A stretch of 64,000 nucleotides of DNA from Desulfomonile tiedjei DSM 6799 (lineage in GTDB: Bacteria; Desulfobacterota; Desulfomonilia; Desulfomonilales; Desulfomonilaceae). The notes beneath the pieces were generated by a model that saw only the letters and a program-made list of their open reading frames with translations, was not told where the DNA came from and ran no database searches. Below are positions 28,401-35,397 of the stretch, in pieces. The position numbers were made by a program, and so were the translations under genes. Numbering within the stretch: position 1 is the stretch's first letter; each line of letters opens with the position of its first letter. Location of the stretch: positions 5,584,001-5,648,000 of the forward strand of contig NC_018025.1 in NCBI RefSeq assembly GCF_000266945.1. Reading direction: 5' to 3'.

Positions 28401-28781
28401 GTAAAGCTCAACCAACTGGCCCTCGAGCTTATTAAGGTAAGATCCGGCCATACGACTGTCGATGTAAAAGAATTATCGCGCCTTTTCTATGAGAATAGGT
28501 TCAGAGCTTTGCAAGGCTGGATGGCCAGGATCATAGCGGAAATCCTCTTGGAAGCCGATACCCCCAAGGTCCAGGAAGCCGAAATGTGGATCAGAACCGC
28601 TATTATTGCCGATAGTGCTACAGGCATGAAGCTCCACCATGGTCGAGACTATGTCGTTTTCGGAAGAATCTGTTCCCGAAGCAACAGGCTGGCCGAAGCT
28701 CGCGACTATTTTCACAAAGCCGCAATCATCTTTGGTCACTGCGAAGCTACAGGCGACCTGAAGAGATTGCCCACGGTGTGA
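25455..28781 (+). CDS. Zinc-ribbon, degenerate adenylate-cyclase, ATPase and TPR protein
   Basis: A 1108-residue protein. ATG 25455 follows GGGGAAG and is preferred to TTG 25443. Residues 1-50 hold double zinc ribbons (CRTCGRS, CLHCG, CEHCG, CPQCG). Residues about 80-270 are a class III cyclase fold: VTLLFADISGYEEL keeps the first metal Asp, but the second motif reads GHLEGKGFCAVFG where active enzymes have a KxxGD pattern, so both the base-contacting Lys and the second metal Asp are missing. The transition-state Asn also appears lost. An AAA/STAND-type ATPase follows with Walker A DAGVGKSR and FALEDLHWID. The C-terminal 450 residues are TPR-like helices. It is probably a signalling scaffold in which the cyclase domain is regulatory rather than catalytic. 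Confidence 0.9.
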   Translation: MVCRTCGRSIARNLSVCLHCGSAVFVECEHCGHRSLPQHSQCPQCGKSIFQRPTAFGQVNPVGRQFFRLIAGRIFDQKGPTQSEKKLVTLLFADISGYEELSKMLAPEQVFALCEMCFAEMTNHVVFYGGTVGHLEGKGFCAVFGAPLAFEDHAQRACCAALAIQNPVGRKENPVAAQYGLSVEISLGLHSGLMLMEASAHDPVNELSDIESTCDIAYQARCLASPGKIVVSENTRRLAEGFFIFSDIGTECSAGSLQVPFYELAEQVPISNAFDARIQRGLTKFVNRNEELQFLQEAYETSTQGMLFCLSIVADAGVGKSRLLYEFRKRLENGNPRYLELKCQSQGKETPYYPFIPFVRQSFSISGNDESNVIRAKVTQGLAPTLDNDASVVPWILELLSVTESGIETVPVSPESRKYRIMDILKRLILWYSGSGPMVFALEDLHWIDAGSKEFLNYLMQVAHDSRIFMILTYRPEFIAYSNGLVCKQRIDLKPLLEKDSRKMTRILLNTDSIDPNLEDLIIDKTEGVPFFLEEFLTSAKDLKFIKKDRGSYKLAPDFSGVSLPLTVNSAIMARVDKLPRKAKKVLRAASAIEREFSYDLMQKVTRFSDNDLEHCFGALQDSNLIYGDTSGQECVYVFRHALTRDVVYDSISGSEKSNLHVKIGVAIEEVYASKPAEVYAVLTHHYFLGRQYEKAAEFAGKAGKKARRTASFAEAIAYTRKRVECLEKLTPDPHVQAQLIDSRTSLGIYLTQMNNHLEAKKVVDPILHVLESNGVDRKTAQMKIVIGTYYCFVEEDFSRGLKNLEEAIEISENNGDIVSAVSAYGWMGIALSAHGEFFRSLVFLEKALHTNQSLQVLWGVSMVKSLISSLVYNFTGELNLGIRACREAARIAEESGDKLSKGMAFGSLGMAYYYKGDLGAAKEMLSLAASSLERADYYYWEAWAHFFLGSVHSELETYDTAAHHHERSISIMKAVQIMPSCVKLNQLALELIKVRSGHTTVDVKELSRLFYENRFRALQGWMARIIAEILLEADTPKVQEAEMWIRTAIIADSATGMKLHHGRDYVVFGRICSRSNRLAEARDYFHKAAIIFGHCEATGDLKRLPTV

Positions 28782-28850
28782 ATATCAGAAAGGAAATCGG
28801 GGGAAACGTTTTACATCTATTTGCTTTCAGAGTTAGACGAAAATCCCATC

Positions 28851-28899
28851 TAACCCCCCTTTATTAAAGGAGGAATGGAGGGATTTTGAACGCAAATTG
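28851..28899. repeat. Dispersed repeat family C, copy 2 (reverse orientation)
   Basis: Reverse complement of the elements at 11854 and 50743: TAACCCCCCTTTATTAAAGG, then GGGATTTTGAACGCAAATTG. The G- and C-runs pair around TTTATTAAA, so the transcript would form a hairpin that may end transcription of the gene at 25455. Confidence 0.8.
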
Positions 28900-29052
28900 G
28901 CATCAAAAGCGAAGGGGCCCTGGATACCACAAACGTGGTTCCCAGGTCTGTGCAGATCTCGAAGCGATCTTTATTGTCCGAACGCGAGCCGGAATCCCCC
29001 ATCGAGAAGTCATCAAGGATTGGAACATCTTCTGAGAACGATCACCCTCCCT

Positions 29053-29712
29053 CTAGGGGAGAAATTTCAGAAAACCGTTAGAGAAATAGAATACTCCCAC
29101 CAGCCCCACGAGAGATCCTACGAGCCAAAGAAGTTTTCTCCTCATGAGAGCAGACAGTGAGCACAAAAGTATCGACATCTGCAGAAAAATAACCGCCATA
29201 CCAAACGTATCCGCTCTCCATTGGGCTTCGTCCCGCATTTTTTCATACTTCCGCGCCTCCGCGGATATCTCCTTTTTCTCCGCATCGTAACGCGCAATGT
29301 CTTTCGCGTACGATTGTATCAGCTCATCATATCGAGCTGCCTGAATTCCACCGGAAGCGTTCTGCCGGGCTTCACGATCCAGGGTGAGTTTCTCCTTCTG
29401 CATTTCATACAGGTAAGTTTTGATACTCTTTGCCTGATAGTACGACCATTGATTCGCAGCTTGTGTCTGATTCAGAACCGAATCAACCGAGTTGTTGCCT
29501 TCCTTGAAAGACGACAATGTGGCACATACCGCAAACAATACTGTGGTGAGCGCCAGGAATGATAACCACTTTTCATTTTTGTTCTTGGAAAGAAGTTCTT
29601 CTGCTACCTCTTCCCTGACTTCCTCCAGTTCCACAGAGACCTCCGCATTCAGCGATTCACTATGTTTTGATTTCGGCGGTCGGATTCTATTGAAGGAAGT
29701 TGTGTCCGGCAA
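29053..29712 (-). CDS. DUF4337-family membrane protein
   Basis: A 219-residue protein with an acidic N-terminal helix (EVSVELEEVREEVAEELL), a first membrane span (about 50-70, LSFLALTTVLFAVCATLSSF), a long charged helical region containing ANQWSYYQAKSIKTYLYE (about 85-165) and two further spans near the end. The WSYYQAKSIK segment is the hallmark of DUF4337. The function of the family is unknown. It converges with the gene at 25455 and is divergent from the aminotransferase gene. Confidence 0.85.
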   Translation of the reverse strand: MPDTTSFNRIRPPKSKHSESLNAEVSVELEEVREEVAEELLSKNKNEKWLSFLALTTVLFAVCATLSSFKEGNNSVDSVLNQTQAANQWSYYQAKSIKTYLYEMQKEKLTLDREARQNASGGIQAARYDELIQSYAKDIARYDAEKKEISAEARKYEKMRDEAQWRADTFGMAVIFLQMSILLCSLSALMRRKLLWLVGSLVGLVGVFYFSNGFLKFLP

Positions 29713-29872
29713 GTTAAATTAGAGTCATAATCCAGATATTTGAATGGATCTAAAGTTTTCTCATGGAAACATTTCCCTGTCAGATTTTCCGCTCGTCACA
29801 CGATGTATCATTGTGGGACAATGAATAATCGCGAATGATGGAAACAGCAAAAATTTTTCGCATAATCGGTGC

Positions 29873-29901
29873 TTGACCTGAGACTCTGTGAGGTGTAAAC
29901 A
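29873..29901 (+). promoter_or_regulatory. Candidate sigma-70 promoter of the aminotransferase gene
   Basis: TTGACC at 29873-29878, a 17-nt spacer and TAAACA at 29896-29901, about 100 nt before the ATG at 30003. The -35 box has five of six matches and the -10 box is weaker. The gap 29713-30002 holds no gene. Confidence 0.35.
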
Positions 29902-30002
29902 AGGAAAGTTTAGCGATAAGCTATTCGGTGACAAGCAGGCAGTCTGGAAAGCCGCTCTGTCGTCCGATGTTTATCCCAGTCCGATACATTGGGGGACGGA
30001 AT

Positions 30003-31121
30003 ATGATTCCTGTCTGCGAGCCTGTGCTTGATGGCCGAGAGTTAAAGTATGTGACTGAATGCCTGGAGACCAATTGGATCTCCTCCGCTGGTAAATACAT
30101 TTCACTTTTTGAAGAGAAATTCAGCGCCTATGTAGGGATGCCGTACGGCATAGCCTGTACGAATTGCACAACTGCTCTCCATATGGCGATGGTCGCGATG
30201 AATATCGGGAGTGGTGATGAGGTCATTATTCCTGATTTCACACTTATCGTGTCTGCTAATACTGTTATTCAAACCGGAGCAAAACCGGTGCTGGTGGATG
30301 TGGACCCCAGAACCTGGTGCATTGACGCACAGCGTATTGAAGAGAGAATTACACCGCGGACCAAGGCTATTATGGTCGTGCACATGTACGGGCATCCCTG
30401 CGACATGGAAGCGATCGTGAAGATAGCGGCTAAACACAATTTGTATGTGATCGAAGACTGCGCCCAGGCCCACGGTGCTGAAGTGAACGGCAAGAAAGCC
30501 GGAAGTTTCGGAGACGCCTCGTGCTTCAGTTTTTACGGCAACAAGATACTCACAACCGGCGAAGGCGGTATGGTTCTCTGTCGCGACCGCGGACTTGCGG
30601 AAAAAATGCAGCTTTTGCGCAATCAGGGATTCACCGAGCCTCGCTTTGTCCATGATGTCGTTGCTTTCAACTATCGCATGACCAACGTACAGGCTGCTAT
30701 CGGTGTAGCGCAGACGGAAATGGTGGAAGAGAAGATTGCAGCCAAGCGCCGGATTGGCGAGACGTATAACGAGTTGCTCGCGAATGCCAAGGATTTGACA
30801 CTGCCGTATGAAGAGCCCTGGGCCAAGAACGTGTACTGGATGTATGGGATTCTCGTGGGCGATGGATTCGGGTTGAGCAAGGACGATCTCATGAAGAAGC
30901 TTCGGGAAAAGGGGGTGGATACCCGATCCTTTTTCTGTCCCATGAGCATACAGCCTGTATTCATGAACGGGAACAATCCGGCATACCCTGACGTTTCCGT
31001 CAATAATCCCGTATCGGTGGACTTGTGGAACCGAGGACTTTACCTGCCATCCGGCCTGGGATTAACCCGTGCTCAAATGGAAGAAGTCGCAACCAAGCTC
31101 ATGGAATGTCACACCTCTTAG
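30003..31121 (+). CDS. DegT/DnrJ/EryC1/StrS-family PLP aminotransferase
   Basis: A 372-residue enzyme of normal family length. ATG 30003 follows GGGGGACGGAAT and is chosen over GTG 29928. Motifs are ETNWISSAGKYISLFEEKFS, GSGDEVIIPDFT, IEDCAQAHGAEVNGKKAG and the PLP-lysine segment CFSFYGNKILTTGEGG. These enzymes transfer an amino group to the keto group of nucleotide-linked sugars; the wording resembles GDP-perosamine synthases, but the sugar cannot be fixed. It is the first of five plus-strand genes that look like a surface-polysaccharide decoration set, separated from the other four by a repeat-filled gap. Confidence 0.93.
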   Translation: MIPVCEPVLDGRELKYVTECLETNWISSAGKYISLFEEKFSAYVGMPYGIACTNCTTALHMAMVAMNIGSGDEVIIPDFTLIVSANTVIQTGAKPVLVDVDPRTWCIDAQRIEERITPRTKAIMVVHMYGHPCDMEAIVKIAAKHNLYVIEDCAQAHGAEVNGKKAGSFGDASCFSFYGNKILTTGEGGMVLCRDRGLAEKMQLLRNQGFTEPRFVHDVVAFNYRMTNVQAAIGVAQTEMVEEKIAAKRRIGETYNELLANAKDLTLPYEEPWAKNVYWMYGILVGDGFGLSKDDLMKKLREKGVDTRSFFCPMSIQPVFMNGNNPAYPDVSVNNPVSVDLWNRGLYLPSGLGLTRAQMEEVATKLMECHTS

Positions 31122-31150
31122 CCAGGGTGGATATCAACGCGATTTCGCAG

Positions 31151-31315
31151 CCGTAAAACTGGGGAGACCCTTCTTTTAAGAAGCGTTTCCCTGACCTTCC
31201 AAGAGGCTCGATGCTTGATCGAATTCTGCTTTTTTCGTGAGAAAGATTCAGAATTCGATCAAATATCAAAAGTTTCTTGGGAGGGCTTGGGGACCTTTTG
31301 ACAAATGGATTGTTG
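31151..31315. repeat. Three-part hairpin element (family E), copy 1
   Basis: Conserved outer parts (AAAACTGGGGAGACCCTTCT and TTAAGAAGCGTTTCCC on the left; GGGAGGGCTTGGGGACCTTT on the right) flank a central perfect 14-bp stem TTGATCGAATTCTG/CAGAATTCGATCAA (31215-31228 and 31249-31262). The copy at 58297-58467 shares the outer parts but has an unrelated, longer central stem. It follows the aminotransferase stop and could act as a terminator. Confidence 0.7.
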
Positions 31316-31380
31316 ACTTAGCTCAGATCTCAATCGAAGCAATAGCTGCATGTGTCCTCGGTATTGCGAGCGCAGCCACG

Positions 31381-31464
31381 GTAGGGGCAGGCACGAGACC
31401 TGCTCTTTCTGGACGGCCGGCTGGAAGCCGGTCGCTAATGGGCACCCACAAGGGATGCCCCTAC
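31381..31464. repeat. Dispersed repeat family D, copy 2
   Basis: Bounded by GTAGGGGC and GCCCCTAC, with a GCCGGCTGGAAGCCGGTC inner palindrome and GGGCACCCACAAGGG. The matching unit at 18003-18087 lies inside the nested insertion in family A copy 2. Confidence 0.75.
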
Positions 31465-31514
31465 GATCGCATAGGCCATGATCCACCGGACCAGAACAGC
31501 CATTATCAGCTCAC

Positions 31515-31549
31515 GTAGGATGTGATGAGCGCAGCGAATCCTACGCTGG
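31515..31549. repeat. Dispersed repeat family F, short copy
   Basis: CGTAGGATGTGATGAGCGCA followed by GCGAATCCTACG. The ends are inverted copies (CGTAGGAT/ATCCTACG). The longer version is at 34107-34197. No gene lies in 31122-31648. Confidence 0.6.
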
Positions 31550-31648
31550 CTGAGCTAGCGACGTAATCCATTATAAAAAAGGATCCCCTAAATCTTGCTT
31601 TTTTGGTTCCGATTATGCGGATAAGAACTGTTTTTGGGAGGTATTTCC

Positions 31649-32362
31649 TTGAACCAAGATGCGCAGGTTTCCATTGTTCTGGCCACATATAACGAGCGTG
31701 AAAACATTCTCGACACCATCAACAGCATTTTTGAACATGTCAAAGATCCGGTGGAAATTATCGTTGTAGACGATAATTCTGCGGATGAGACCTGGAAGTT
31801 GGTGGAAGACCTGAACGACCCGCGGGTCGTGCTCATTCGGCGGGTGGATACTCGTGGACTCGCGTCTGCATTCAACAGAGGCATTATTGAATCCAGAGGC
31901 CGGATTGTGGGATGGATGGATGCGGATATGTGTATGCCGCCTTCCATGTTGCCCGCGATGATCAAAGAGCTTGATGAATACGATATTGTTGTCGGTTCTC
32001 GCTATGCTCCGGGAGGTCTTGACGACCGGACTCCATTGCGAGTGATCTCGAGCCGTCTCATCAACGGTCTGGCAACCCTGGTCCTCGGATATGGGATTAA
32101 GGATTATGACAGCGGGTTCGTGGTTCTCCGGAGACGGGTATTCGATAAGGTATCCATTATTCCCACCGGGTACGGCGCATATTTTATGGAATTCCTGTAT
32201 ACTTGCCGCAAAAAGGGTCTGACAGTGCTCGAAATGCCTTACGTGTTCAGGGATCGAGCCAAAGGGATATCCAAATCAGCGCCGAGCATCCTAAAGTTCT
32301 TTAAAACGGGAATGCAGTACGTACTCCGAATCTTTACGGCCAGATTACGCAGGATTGACTGA
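31649..32362 (+). CDS. Family 2 glycosyltransferase, dolichol-phosphate-mannose-synthase type
   Basis: A 237-residue GT-A enzyme. TTG 31649 follows GGGAGG with a 7-nt spacing and is preferred to the TTG at 31634, which precedes that site. Motifs are VSIVLATYNERENILDTINS, IIVVDDNSADETW, RGLASAFNRGI, the metal-binding WMDADMCMP and a later DYDSGFVVLRR. It has no C-terminal membrane pair, so it would act at the cytoplasmic face, most likely moving a sugar to a polyprenyl phosphate. The stop overlaps the cupin start (TGATG), so they are coupled. Confidence 0.9.
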   Translation: MNQDAQVSIVLATYNERENILDTINSIFEHVKDPVEIIVVDDNSADETWKLVEDLNDPRVVLIRRVDTRGLASAFNRGIIESRGRIVGWMDADMCMPPSMLPAMIKELDEYDIVVGSRYAPGGLDDRTPLRVISSRLINGLATLVLGYGIKDYDSGFVVLRRRVFDKVSIIPTGYGAYFMEFLYTCRKKGLTVLEMPYVFRDRAKGISKSAPSILKFFKTGMQYVLRIFTARLRRID

Positions 32363-32736
32363 TGTCTCACGAAATACTGAAACCGTCGTTCGAGAGAAAC
32401 GACGAGCGCGGGCACTTCCAGGAAGTACTCAATGACGGACACTGGGAAAACCTGATCCGGGGCAGCATGAAAGCCGACGCGGTAATGGGGAATCATTACC
32501 ACAAAAAGACGGTGATTTTCTTTTATATCAGCCGCGGGTCAGCAACGATCAAAACAGTGAACGTGGAAAACGGAGAGCGCGACGAATTCCGCGTGGGAAC
32601 CAGCCAGGGTGTAATTCTCAAAACGAATGAATCCCACGCCATAAAATTCCTGGAAGAATCCGACTTCATCATGCTCAAATCTCTCCGCTACGATGCGGCG
32701 GATTCGGATACGTTCAGCTTTCCCGTTGAGGATTGA
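32362..32736 (+). CDS. Small cupin-fold protein, WxcM/sugar 3,4-isomerase-like
   Basis: A 124-residue single-domain cupin. The metal-site strand reads GNHYHKKTVIFFYISRG and a second histidine lies in KTNESHAIKFLEESDFIML, matching the two cupin motifs. Proteins of this size in glycan clusters often isomerise or epimerise keto-sugar nucleotides, making substrates for aminotransferases such as the one at 30003. That role is inferred from fold and context. The start overlaps the glycosyltransferase stop by one base. Confidence 0.8.
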   Translation: MSHEILKPSFERNDERGHFQEVLNDGHWENLIRGSMKADAVMGNHYHKKTVIFFYISRGSATIKTVNVENGERDEFRVGTSQGVILKTNESHAIKFLEESDFIMLKSLRYDAADSDTFSFPVED

Positions 32737-32739
32737 CGC

Positions 32740-33492
32740 TTGGAGTCTCACGAATACCAGACTCTTTTCGATCTCGAGCCGACATACTGGTGGTTTAGAG
32801 GACTCCACTCGATACTGCTGGACGCGTTGCAGGGGTTGAATATCAGGCGTGACGCAAGGGTACTGGATGCAGGGTGCGGAACAGGCCAGAATCTCTGGAA
32901 TATTACCCAACATCTCACTTCCGATGCGTACGGATTCGATTTATCGCCTGAAGCCGCGGCATTTTCCAGGAAACGCGGCCTGGAAAGAACCTGCAGGGCT
33001 TCGATCAACGAAATACCATTCGGTTCCAATACATTCGATGCAGTCACTTCGATAGATGTGCTGGAGTGCACCGCTGTTTCAGAAGACGCTGCGTACTCGG
33101 AATTGCTGCGGGTGCTGAAACCCGGCGGTCACTTGATACTGATCGTACCGGCATATGATTGGCTGATGACCCCTGAACACCATAAGGCAGTCGGTGCATG
33201 CCGCCGGTACACGCGAGCACGGGTACGAAAGCTCCTCTCCCGGGGAAATGCTGAGATCCTTCGCATAACCCACGTGTTCGGATCGGTATTTCCTGCGGTA
33301 GCCGCATATCGGCTCGCTCTGCAGGGCGGTGGACACGTTGAAAACGATACCCCTAAATCCGAGCTGAAAGAAATGCATCCTGCTGTAAACGGATTTCTGT
33401 TTCAGGTCATGAACCTAGAACGGAAATTTCTCCGCCGATGGGATGTTCCCTTTGGGAGTTCCATCATGGCAATTGTTCGGAAGGCCGGCTGA
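32740..33492 (+). CDS. Class I SAM-dependent methyltransferase
   Basis: A 250-residue enzyme with a TTG start 3 nt after the cupin gene. The N-terminus (EYQTLFDLEPTYWWFRGLHS) is typical of methyltransferases in polysaccharide clusters. The SAM-binding motif I is VLDAGCGTGQNLW; motif II is SIDVLECT; motif III is VLKPGGHLILIVPAYDWL, followed by HHKAVGACRRYTR. The substrate is probably a sugar or lipid-linked glycan, by context. Confidence 0.88.
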   Translation: MESHEYQTLFDLEPTYWWFRGLHSILLDALQGLNIRRDARVLDAGCGTGQNLWNITQHLTSDAYGFDLSPEAAAFSRKRGLERTCRASINEIPFGSNTFDAVTSIDVLECTAVSEDAAYSELLRVLKPGGHLILIVPAYDWLMTPEHHKAVGACRRYTRARVRKLLSRGNAEILRITHVFGSVFPAVAAYRLALQGGGHVENDTPKSELKEMHPAVNGFLFQVMNLERKFLRRWDVPFGSSIMAIVRKAG

Positions 33493-33495
33493 AAT

Positions 33496-34110
33496 ATGGC
33501 AACAAAAGCATGGCAGCTCGGCTCTCCGGAGACTCTCGTGTATCGGTTTTTCGACTGGCTCAGAAACGGCCTGAATTCGAAACTTGCGGAGTACTTTGTG
33601 ACCCGCGGCATACATGGTTCAGATGCGGTGGTGTTGGAAGCCGGATCGGGACCTGCTTTTGCTTCATCCATACTGGCGCGTCATCCGAAAATCGCGTTGA
33701 GTGTCGCTGCGGATATCGATCTGGAGGCGCTGGAACAGGCGAGGCTCAGGGACCCGGCACTCTCTCTGGTGGTCGCGGATTTGAATCATCTGCCGTTCCG
33801 GGACGAAGCTGTGGATCTGTGCTGGAACAGCAGCACGCTCGAACATTTGCCTGACCCGTCAAACGCATTGTCCGAAATGGCACGTGTCGTGAGAAAAGGC
33901 GGGAATATTTTCGTCGGCGTTCCCTATCTCTTCGGGCCGCTTGGGTTTCAACGGCTCATCCGCAACACCTCGCCCGGCATATGGATCGGCGAGACTTTCA
34001 GCTTGAAAGCCCTTCGAAATATGATGATCGGGGCTCGTCTCGTTCCTGCCCACCAAATCTTCTATTTCTTTCGTTTTTTCGTCGGTGTCTTGGCGAAAAA
34101 AGAAAAGTAG
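33496..34110 (+). CDS. Second SAM-dependent methyltransferase of the glycan set
   Basis: A 204-residue class I methyltransferase 3 nt after the previous one. Motif I is VVLEAGSGPAFASSIL, the acidic residue is in AADIDLEALEQA, and motif III is ARVVRKGGNIFVGVPYLFGP, with CWNSSTLEHLPDPSNAL between. It is shorter than the first and lacks the extended N-terminus. It ends the five-gene run; a family F inverted repeat begins at its stop codon. Confidence 0.88.
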   Translation: MATKAWQLGSPETLVYRFFDWLRNGLNSKLAEYFVTRGIHGSDAVVLEAGSGPAFASSILARHPKIALSVAADIDLEALEQARLRDPALSLVVADLNHLPFRDEAVDLCWNSSTLEHLPDPSNALSEMARVVRKGGNIFVGVPYLFGPLGFQRLIRNTSPGIWIGETFSLKALRNMMIGARLVPAHQIFYFFRFFVGVLAKKEK

Positions 34111-34197
34111 GATGCGGTGAATGAAATGAACCGCATCGGTCGCGAAACCAACAGATGACTCGATTGATGCGGTTCGCTGCGCTCACCAGCATCCTAC
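34107..34197. repeat. Dispersed repeat family F, full inverted copy
   Basis: Arms GTAGGATGCGGTGAATGAAA (from 34107) and CACCAGCATCCTAC (to 34197) pair, with inner arms ACCGCATC and GATGCGGT. It lies exactly between two convergent genes and would form a hairpin in both transcripts, so it may serve as a bidirectional terminator. Confidence 0.75.
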
Positions 34198-34240
34198 GTA
34201 AGTCCCTTCGACAAAGAGGGAGAGCAGCCGCAAGCTTTGA

Positions 34241-34777
34241 TCAAAGAATCTTCAAAGCTCTCTCTTTTTCGCTGAAAACACACCCGCAGTACTTCTGTCT
34301 GTAGAGTCCCAATTTTCGGTATTTCTTCACGCCGTCATTCCAGCCGGTGCGCCAATCAGCGTAGTGAAAAGGAATCCCGTGTTTCTCCGAAACCGCTTCA
34401 CAGATCTGTTTCAGAAGATCGTGTTTCTGGAAACGGCTGTAAAGCAGTGTCGTTGAGAACGCATCGAATCCTTTGGCTTCGGCAAAAGCGGCAATAGCAT
34501 CCATACGCAGGTGGAAACACACACGGCAGCGCTGAGCCTCACGGAAACTGACTTCTCTGAACCACTCTTCCATTCCGGCATCGAAATCTGCGGTTACGGT
34601 TTTTACCTGATTCTCCTGGGTGAAAACCGTGAATGCATCCAGTCTCCGCAAATATTCGGTGTACGGATGGATGTTCGGATTGAAGAATATCGCTGTGACA
34701 TCATGACCTTGTGAGCGCAGATCTTCCAGAGGATGAACCAGGCAGGGTGCGCAGCACGCGTGTAACAGTATTTTCAT
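34241..34777 (-). CDS. queH: Epoxyqueuosine reductase QueH
   Basis: A 178-residue protein of normal length. The N-terminal HACCAPC motif begins a set of cysteines completed by CRVCFHLRMD (about 90) and YCGCVFSE (near the C-terminus); these bind a 4Fe-4S cluster and a second metal. FFNPNIHPYTEYLRR is diagnostic for this family. QueH reduces epoxyqueuosine in tRNA to queuosine, the last step of that pathway, replacing QueG. The tgt gene for an earlier step lies at 43316. Confidence 0.95.
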   Translation of the reverse strand: MKILLHACCAPCLVHPLEDLRSQGHDVTAIFFNPNIHPYTEYLRRLDAFTVFTQENQVKTVTADFDAGMEEWFREVSFREAQRCRVCFHLRMDAIAAFAEAKGFDAFSTTLLYSRFQKHDLLKQICEAVSEKHGIPFHYADWRTGWNDGVKKYRKLGLYRQKYCGCVFSEKERALKIL

Positions 34778-34905
34778 GAAAAAGGTTGTCTCCTTTCCAG
34801 CGTCATGGTAAGACTTTTGGGCATTGCGGAACGATTCCGCACCGGTTTCGTGTCAATCAGGCAAAAGGACATCTTACTACAATTATCACTTAAACCGAAT
34901 TGCTC

Positions 34906-35397
34906 ATGAAAAATCTCATTCTTTTTTTCAGTTTAGGTCTTTTCATCATAGCAGGACCGGCCCAGGGCTCTGATCAGGCTGTGTTTCTCAACGCTTTCGG
35001 CGAAACTGCAACCGCATACCTGAACGATTCTTTCCTCCTCCTGGGAACTACTGCCGATGGATTTGTGGCAAATATCGTGTCCAAGGAAACCGCGAATGAG
35101 ATAGTCAAGAACGTGCAGAAACGGGTCCGTGTTATCAGGGCCAAACTCAAGGCAGTATCCAACACCCGCATTTCCGATGTGGACCGGAGACTGATAGGTC
35201 TCCTCGAACAATCGTACGCGTGCATGGATCATCAAGCTTGGGCATTGATGAAATACCTTGCAGAAAAGAGCCCCGATTCCGCCAGACGTTTTGAAAGCCA
35301 GCGGACTGAATGTCTTCAAAAATTGAAACGAGTCGCAGAATTCTATTCCACCTTGCCGCCTTCACCGGAGCTTCCCGAACCTCTCAGCACTCGCTGA
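34906..35397 (+). CDS. Exported hypothetical protein, 163 residues
   Basis: ATG 34906 is chosen over TTG 34900 because it begins a typical signal peptide (KNLILFFSLGLFIIAG, cleavage after AQG or GSD). The mature part is mostly helical, with GETATAYLNDSFLLLGTTAD and two cysteines (YACMDHQAW and TECLQKL) that could form a periplasmic disulfide. I recognise no family. Its 3' end overlaps the 3' end of selB by 55 nt on the other strand. Confidence 0.65.
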   Translation: MKNLILFFSLGLFIIAGPAQGSDQAVFLNAFGETATAYLNDSFLLLGTTADGFVANIVSKETANEIVKNVQKRVRVIRAKLKAVSNTRISDVDRRLIGLLEQSYACMDHQAWALMKYLAEKSPDSARRFESQRTECLQKLKRVAEFYSTLPPSPELPEPLSTR

